From JBCCGI01 sp039029355 (GTDB taxonomy: Bacteria; Planctomycetota; UBA1135; GCA-002686595), in assembly GCA_039029355.1 (NCBI GenBank), contig JBCCGI010000158.1, positions 1 to 10,531 of the forward strand: a DNA stretch of 10,531 bases. Reading direction: 5' to 3'. The notes under the pieces are model-generated. The model was not told the DNA's origin. It saw only the letters and a list, made by a program, of their open reading frames with translations, and made no database searches. Within the stretch, counting starts at the first letter, position 1; every line of letters starts with the position of its first letter. A program made the translations under genes and the position numbers. Shown here one piece after another: positions 6,269 to 10,531 of this stretch.

Positions 6269-9200
6269 CTACCACTCGACGTCGTCAACCACCCGGATCG
6301 GGCGCACGCCGACTGCGTCGTTGGTGTAGTGCCCGCCTTCTTGGCTGCGGTAGGCGCATCGCGCCTTGCTAGCGCCGTTGGGGAACCCCGCACCACGGAA
6401 GATATAGTCCGTCGAGTCGGGATCAGCGCCCACCTGATCGCCGTCGCGTGGCTCAGCGGGGTCTGTGGGATAGGGGAACACCCTGTCGCGACACCACTCC
6501 CAGACATTGCCGTGAATATCATGAAGTCCAAAGCCGTTCGGCCTGAAGCTCCCGACCGGCGCGGTACCGACGTAGCCGTCATCCTCGTGGGGCGTGCAGC
6601 CGGCGAGGGTTTCGCCCTCCCAAGCTTGCCCAACGGCCAGCGTCTCTGCGGTCGAGAAGTTCCCGGCGCCGCACAGGTCTCCCGGCTCATTACCGGTGGT
6701 CCAGGTGAGGAACTCGGTGGCGAAACCACGGGCTGCATACTCCCACTGAGCTTCGGTGGGAAGCTCAAGGCCGTTCGCCGTCAGGACCGTGCTGCAGCGC
6801 TTCCAGGAGACCATCTCGACCGGATGGGCAAGGCTTGCGACCACGCCGAAATCCTCCTTCTTGGCACGGAAGAAGCTGGGATTGTCTCCCGTGACGCGCA
6901 ACCACTGCCCCTGCGTCATCTCGTACTTCGAGACGAAGAAGGGCGAGAAGCGAACCTCGTGGGGCGGCCCCTCGTCCTGGTATTCCATCAGCTTGTCGAA
7001 GTTGGGTTGGTCGGGGTTCTCGTGCTGGACGCCGACCTGGCACTGGCCCCCCGGCAAGAGGACAAAGATCATGCAGGTGCCCTCCTCGATCCTGAGCTGA
7101 CCGTCGTCGCCGCGGGTGGGATTGTCACCAGTGAGCGGGTATGCGAACTCGAAGTAGCCCTGGGGGTTGGGGTTGGTTTCGAGGGGGATCAGGCCGAACT
7201 GAGGCTTGAGTTGCAGGCCGCCGTACTTGGGGGATTTGGCGATCTGCTCAGCGACCTTCCTCCAATCCGTCCTGGAGTCGACGATCGTCTGCTCGTGAAC
7301 CGCGAGCAGCCTGTCCACCCGGGCGCGCTGGCCGCCTGCCGCGGTGAGTTCGCTGTGATAATCGACCAACTCGCTCAGGATTCTGACAAGGAAGCGGTCG
7401 GTCCCCTGCGACTCTTGACGATCCTCGGAGCGCGCTCGGACCTCGTCAAGAGTGGTGAAGTAGAGTTCCCCTTTGCTTGCCAGCTCACCGGCCCTGCGCC
7501 TCCAGTCCTGGAGCCGCAACACGGTCTCCGGGGTGAAGGGCCAGAGCCCTTCGAGCTCTGCGCGCGCATCGACGAAGAGCACCCACTCCGCGGCGACGTC
7601 GTAGAACTCCAGATTCCGCTGCGCCTTGAGGTACATCGTCAAGCTCACGACGAAGCCGACGATCAAAGAAATGGTGACCACCAAGGTCGCCACCGCGGCC
7701 GCACGGTAGCGGCGCACGAAGTGCGCCACCGGATACACCCAGCCCGGAATCGGCGCGAGGACCGGTTCACCGCGCTCGAGTCTCCCTAGGTCATCCGCCA
7801 GCTCCTGTGCGCTCCCGTACCGCCTAGCCGGGTCGCCCGCTGTGGCCTTAAGGATGATCGCCTCCAGCTCCGGCGACACGCCGCGGTCTAGCTTCCGCGG
7901 CCGAGTCGGCGGATCGCCGGCGGCCCGCAGCGCCTGTACCTCCTTGCCCTCGCCGTCGTACGGCCGCCTGCCCGTGGCTACCTCGTACAGAGTCGCTCCC
8001 AGCCCGTACACATCCGCCCGCTCGTCGACCTCGTGCCCCGCCACGAGCTGCTCCGGGGCCGCGTACCGGATGGTGCCCAGTCCCTCGCGGTCCCCGGTGA
8101 GCTGGGTGAGGTCCTCCACCCGCGCCAGCCCCAGATCCATGATCACCGCACGGCCGTCGTGACGCGTGACCATCACGTTCCCCGGCTTCACGTCGCGGTG
8201 GACCACGCCGCGTGCATGCAGATACGCCAACCCCTCGGCTGCACCGCGAAAGAGGGCCGCGAGGCGCTGGTCGAAGCCGGGGCCCTTGGTCAGCTCGCGG
8301 GGGGCGGGCCTAGGCTCGGCGTTGGGCAACCCATCGAGTGCCTCAAACAGACTGCGCAACTCGCCCCGCTGGCGCTTGGAGGCGGAACGCACTGCGTCGT
8401 CGAGACTCGCTCCCGAGAGCGACGAGCGGGGCGTCGACGAGAGGTCGTCGGCCACGGCGGACAGGACGCTGCCGTCAACGTACTCCATCGCGTACCAGGG
8501 CTGGTCCCCGGTGCGTCCCCGCTGCAGGATACGCACCACGTTGGGGTGATCGGCCAGAGCCAGCGCATAGGTCTCGCGTTGGAAGCGCAGCTCGTGGGCC
8601 TCGTCGTCGGAGAGTGCCGGCGGCAGCAGCTTGAGGGCGACGAGGCGTCCGAGGCTGGGCTGCTTGGCGAGGTAGACCCGCCCCATGCCCCCGGCCCCTA
8701 GCTTGCCGAGCAGGAGGAAGTCGCCGAAACGCCGCGCCTCCGGCGGGTCAGGCTGGGGGGCGGGCTCGGACTGGTCCGCCAGGCTCTTCGCACAAAGTTC
8801 GTCGACCTCGTCGTTCGAAAGTTCGTGGCCAACCAGGGTGCCGAGGATGAGGCGATGATCTGCCGCGAGCTCCTTGAGGTCGTGCACTACGCCGGTGGCG
8901 TAGTCGAGGTACTGCGGCTTGCCCTTGGTGGAACGGTTCAAGAACAGCACGTTGCCATCCGGTGGGCGTTCCTGGCACAGCACGAGCGGGTGCAGGTCGA
9001 GGAAGCCCGTCTCGTGCTTCAGGTAGAGACGCCCCGGCCGGAGACCAGGCTCGTGGAGCTCCTCCGGACCGTCCACCAGAGTCCAGCGCAGTGGAACGGG
9101 GCCGGTCAGATCCCACAGGTCAGCGCTCGTAGGCCCAGCATCCGTGCGCCGCACCTCTGCGACGAACACCAGGGTCGCGTCGCCGAACAGGGGGACACGC

Positions 9201-9772
9201 TTGAAGAGCTCCTGCGCTGCGGCGGCGAACAAGGGCGTCAGCGCCGCGTAGTCACGATCGTGGCGCAGGGCTCCGTGTCCGAACACGGAGCGGTTGCGGT
9301 AGGTGGGCAGGGCGTCGAAGAGATCGAAGAAGCGCGTGCGCCCGCGGCGCGAGGGCGGTGCCCCGTGGCCTCCGGCGCGCAGGGCGTCGAGGACGGCGCG
9401 CGTGTGCGGGAGCTTAGTTGACTCCTCGCGCAGGAGCGCGCCCACGCCCGCGAGCTCGGGCAACGGGTTCGGTTCCAGCGCCGCGATGCGCTCCGAGAGC
9501 TCACGCAGGAGGGCGACCCAGTGCCCGTAGGAAGGCGACGCCAGGTGGCCGAGCAATTCGTGCATCCGTTCGTCCCCGCTCGACGCTTGGGGGCCCGCAC
9601 GCAGGTACACTGCCACCTGGGTCGCGACCGCCAGCTTGACCGCCGCCTCGAACAAGTGCAGCACCTGGCTGTGTTTCTCCACAGGGTTCTTGGCGTTGTG
9701 GACGCGGATGCAGATCTGCGCCAAAGGATGGGGCAGTTGCTTCCACAGGTCCGGCGGCAAGCCCAGCGTCAT
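6269..9772 (-). CDS. Ser/Thr protein kinase with HEPN-like N-terminus and FGE-sulfatase-like C-terminus
   Basis: A 1167-residue, four-part protein. Residues 1-195 form a helical domain with RNRSVFGH (159-166), matching the HEPN signature R-x(4-6)-H. Residues 195-345 are a beta-rich region (LYLKHETGFLDLHPLVL, then YLDYATG) that I associate with HEPN-type N-termini. Residues 350-665 are a Hanks-type kinase. It has the P-loop GKLGAGGMG (356-364), K381, E400, HRD (525-527) with K529 and N532, DLG in place of DFG (546-548), and APE (572-574). All catalytic residues are present, plus an insertion of about 60 residues at 435-498. One transmembrane helix lies at 692-714, preceded by basic FVRRYR, so the kinase should face the cytoplasm. 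Residues 900-1165 are an FGE-sulfatase/C-type-lectin-like domain (KYEMTQGQW, LPTEAQWEYAARG, GLHDIHGNVWEWCRD, GVRPIRV), predicted outside the membrane. It keeps C1139 (ARCAYRSQ) but has A1134 where FGE's partner cysteine belongs, so a sensory or binding role is likelier than catalysis. The start follows GGGAGGG; upstream in-frame sequence shadows the preceding gene. Confidence 0.9.
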   Translation of the reverse strand: MTLGLPPDLWKQLPHPLAQICIRVHNAKNPVEKHSQVLHLFEAAVKLAVATQVAVYLRAGPQASSGDERMHELLGHLASPSYGHWVALLRELSERIAALEPNPLPELAGVGALLREESTKLPHTRAVLDALRAGGHGAPPSRRGRTRFFDLFDALPTYRNRSVFGHGALRHDRDYAALTPLFAAAAQELFKRVPLFGDATLVFVAEVRRTDAGPTSADLWDLTGPVPLRWTLVDGPEELHEPGLRPGRLYLKHETGFLDLHPLVLCQERPPDGNVLFLNRSTKGKPQYLDYATGVVHDLKELAADHRLILGTLVGHELSNDEVDELCAKSLADQSEPAPQPDPPEARRFGDFLLLGKLGAGGMGRVYLAKQPSLGRLVALKLLPPALSDDEAHELRFQRETYALALADHPNVVRILQRGRTGDQPWYAMEYVDGSVLSAVADDLSSTPRSSLSGASLDDAVRSASKRQRGELRSLFEALDGLPNAEPRPAPRELTKGPGFDQRLAALFRGAAEGLAYLHARGVVHRDVKPGNVMVTRHDGRAVIMDLGLARVEDLTQLTGDREGLGTIRYAAPEQLVAGHEVDERADVYGLGATLYEVATGRRPYDGEGKEVQALRAAGDPPTRPRKLDRGVSPELEAIILKATAGDPARRYGSAQELADDLGRLERGEPVLAPIPGWVYPVAHFVRRYRAAAVATLVVTISLIVGFVVSLTMYLKAQRNLEFYDVAAEWVLFVDARAELEGLWPFTPETVLRLQDWRRRAGELASKGELYFTTLDEVRARSEDRQESQGTDRFLVRILSELVDYHSELTAAGGQRARVDRLLAVHEQTIVDSRTDWRKVAEQIAKSPKYGGLQLKPQFGLIPLETNPNPQGYFEFAYPLTGDNPTRGDDGQLRIEEGTCMIFVLLPGGQCQVGVQHENPDQPNFDKLMEYQDEGPPHEVRFSPFFVSKYEMTQGQWLRVTGDNPSFFRAKKEDFGVVASLAHPVEMVSWKRCSTVLTANGLELPTEAQWEYAARGFATEFLTWTTGNEPGDLCGAGNFSTAETLAVGQAWEGETLAGCTPHEDDGYVGTAPVGSFRPNGFGLHDIHGNVWEWCRDRVFPYPTDPAEPRDGDQVGADPDSTDYIFRGAGFPNGASKARCAYRSQEGGHYTNDAVGVRPIRVVDDVEW

Positions 9773-9783
9773 CGTGCCGTTGT

Positions 9784-9790
9784 CCCTCCC
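9784..9790 (-). promoter_or_regulatory. Ribosome binding site for the kinase gene
   Basis: Read on the minus strand, GGGAGGG lies 11 bases before the ATG at 9772, and its first G is the last base of the upstream gene's TAG stop. The spacing is slightly long. It supports starting the kinase at MTLGLPP and suggests coupling with the upstream gene. Confidence 0.65.
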
Positions 9791-10221
9791 TAGACGCCCG
9801 CGGTCACGCGAGCTCCTCGAAACATGGCGCCCATCGAGGCGTTGGTGCGGTCCGCGACTTCCCTCAGCGCCTCGTCGAGGGGAGCGTCGCGGTCGTTGAG
9901 ACGACGGTCGCGCAGCGACGCCAGCCGCCGGGCCACGTCCCTCCAGCCCTCGGCGATCCACTTGCTTGCGAAAGCGGCCAAGCAGATCTTCGCCTGGACA
10001 ACAATTCGCGCGTGCAGCGCGTCGAAGTCGGGTCCGGCGAGCGATCCGGTATCTCCCTTCGCCAGCCGGATGTACTCCGGGTACGTTCCGAGGATGTCCT
10101 GTGCCTGCCTGAGCCGTAGCTGGTGCAAGTGAGCCCGGCGCTGGTAGACCGAGGCAAGCTTGGCCGCCACCAGGGAGCCCCGCACTAGGCTCATCAGCCC
10201 CACAAAAGAGCTCGTGTTCAT
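9790..10221 (-). CDS. Hypothetical protein in operon with the kinase (143 residues)
   Basis: Unrecognised protein whose stop lies 17 bases before the kinase start and overlaps its ribosome binding site, so the two are probably co-transcribed and functionally linked. It is almost wholly helical: SLVRGSLVAAKLASVYQRRA near the N-terminus, a stretch around DILGTYPEYIRLAKGDTG, then a charged helical C-terminal half (WRDVARRLASLRDRRLNDRD). I see no signal peptide, certain membrane helix or catalytic motif. I place the start at the ATG at 10221 (MNTSSFVG), preceded by GGGAA only 3 bases away; the ATG at 10239 (MILWEVMN) is equally possible. The open frame upstream of that to 10356 looks non-coding. 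By position it could be a partner, adaptor or inhibitor of the HEPN-kinase protein; that is inference only. Confidence 0.65.
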   Translation of the reverse strand: MNTSSFVGLMSLVRGSLVAAKLASVYQRRAHLHQLRLRQAQDILGTYPEYIRLAKGDTGSLAGPDFDALHARIVVQAKICLAAFASKWIAEGWRDVARRLASLRDRRLNDRDAPLDEALREVADRTNASMGAMFRGARVTAGV

Positions 10222-10531
10222 CACTTCCCACAAGATCATGGGAGGGATTGTTACCTGGGCCCGAATCCGGTACCAGAATCTACGTGAATCGCAGCGCACC
10301 CGGTCAGAGCGTCCGATGGAGCAGGCTGGAGGGTCGCATCCGTCCGAGCGCTCCATACAGGCTCAGCTTGACGGCGTGCGGTCGGGAGGTTCTGACGTCT
10401 CCTGTTTGCGGGGGCATTGGTGCAGGATCCCCGGCATCAGGGACACTTCCACAGAGCGTTGGTGCATGAATCAGCGAGGCGACAGCGCCTGTGATTGTGA
10501 CAACCCCCCCCCCCACGACACCACACCCAAA
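10222..10531. other. Upstream region of the kinase operon, with a run of 11 C
   Basis: No convincing gene. Any promoter for the minus-strand operon should lie here or beyond the window edge; I could not pick out a good -35/-10 pair. It contains three GAATC copies at 10263, 10276 and 10286, a 7-bp inverted repeat (ATGGAGC at 10316-10322 and GCTCCAT at 10350-10356), and a run of 11 C at 10504-10514. A minus-strand frame from the window edge to 10304 crosses the C-run but resembles no protein. Confidence 0.45.

Noticed and set aside
6329..7789. 486-codon plus-strand frame
   Set aside because: It is antisense to the C-terminal half of the kinase gene, whose protein motifs are unmistakable. Long antisense frames are expected in GC-rich coding DNA.
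9773..10231. In-frame 153-residue N-terminal extension of the kinase
   Set aside because: It is Arg/Gly/Pro-rich, resembles no protein, and lies over the 143-residue gene in another frame. The ribosome binding site supports the ATG at 9772.
10304..10516. Minus-strand frame entering from the window edge across the C-run
   Set aside because: No recognisable protein character; the openness is explained by GC-rich sequence and the homopolymer.
1..10531. CRISPR array, rRNA or origin
   Set aside because: No regularly spaced direct repeats, rRNA-like sequence or clustered DnaA-type boxes were seen on either strand.

Overview
The window is GC-rich bacterial DNA with long intact genes on both strands. 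A membrane-anchored Hanks-type kinase fused to an FGE-sulfatase-like domain, a lipoprotein with an Ig-like domain and propeller-type repeats, and an rve-type integrase all fit a large-genome environmental bacterium. Planctomycetota is my first guess, with Myxococcota or Acidobacteriota possible. This is inferred from gene architecture only; the window has no rRNA or other phylogenetic marker.

Left part (1-1511): a DDE integrase/transposase, then, 2 bases after its stop, a gene of a widespread small family of unknown function. That gene's recognisable part ends near base 1440, and its frame then runs on into the antisense of the next gene, as if its 3' end was lost at a rearrangement.

Middle part (1512-3927): three genes on the minus strand. 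In transcription order these are a 52-codon candidate ORF, a DUF3800 protein with a C-terminal winged-helix-like extension, and a 243-residue protein I do not recognise. Two strong inverted repeats lie between the last two. Next to a transposase, this looks like a small acquired accessory cassette, possibly a defence system; that role is inference.

Right part (3928-10531): after about 530 bases with no convincing gene, a 599-residue lipoprotein is encoded on the plus strand behind a good ribosome binding site. It converges, with a 9-base gap, on a minus-strand operon. The operon has a 143-residue unrecognised protein and then a 1167-residue protein with four parts: an N-terminal HEPN-like region, a serine/threonine kinase, one membrane helix and an FGE-sulfatase/C-type-lectin-like domain. 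The topology suggests a receptor whose outer lectin-like domain controls a cytoplasmic kinase that carries a putative RNase-like domain. This is the most interesting locus in the window.
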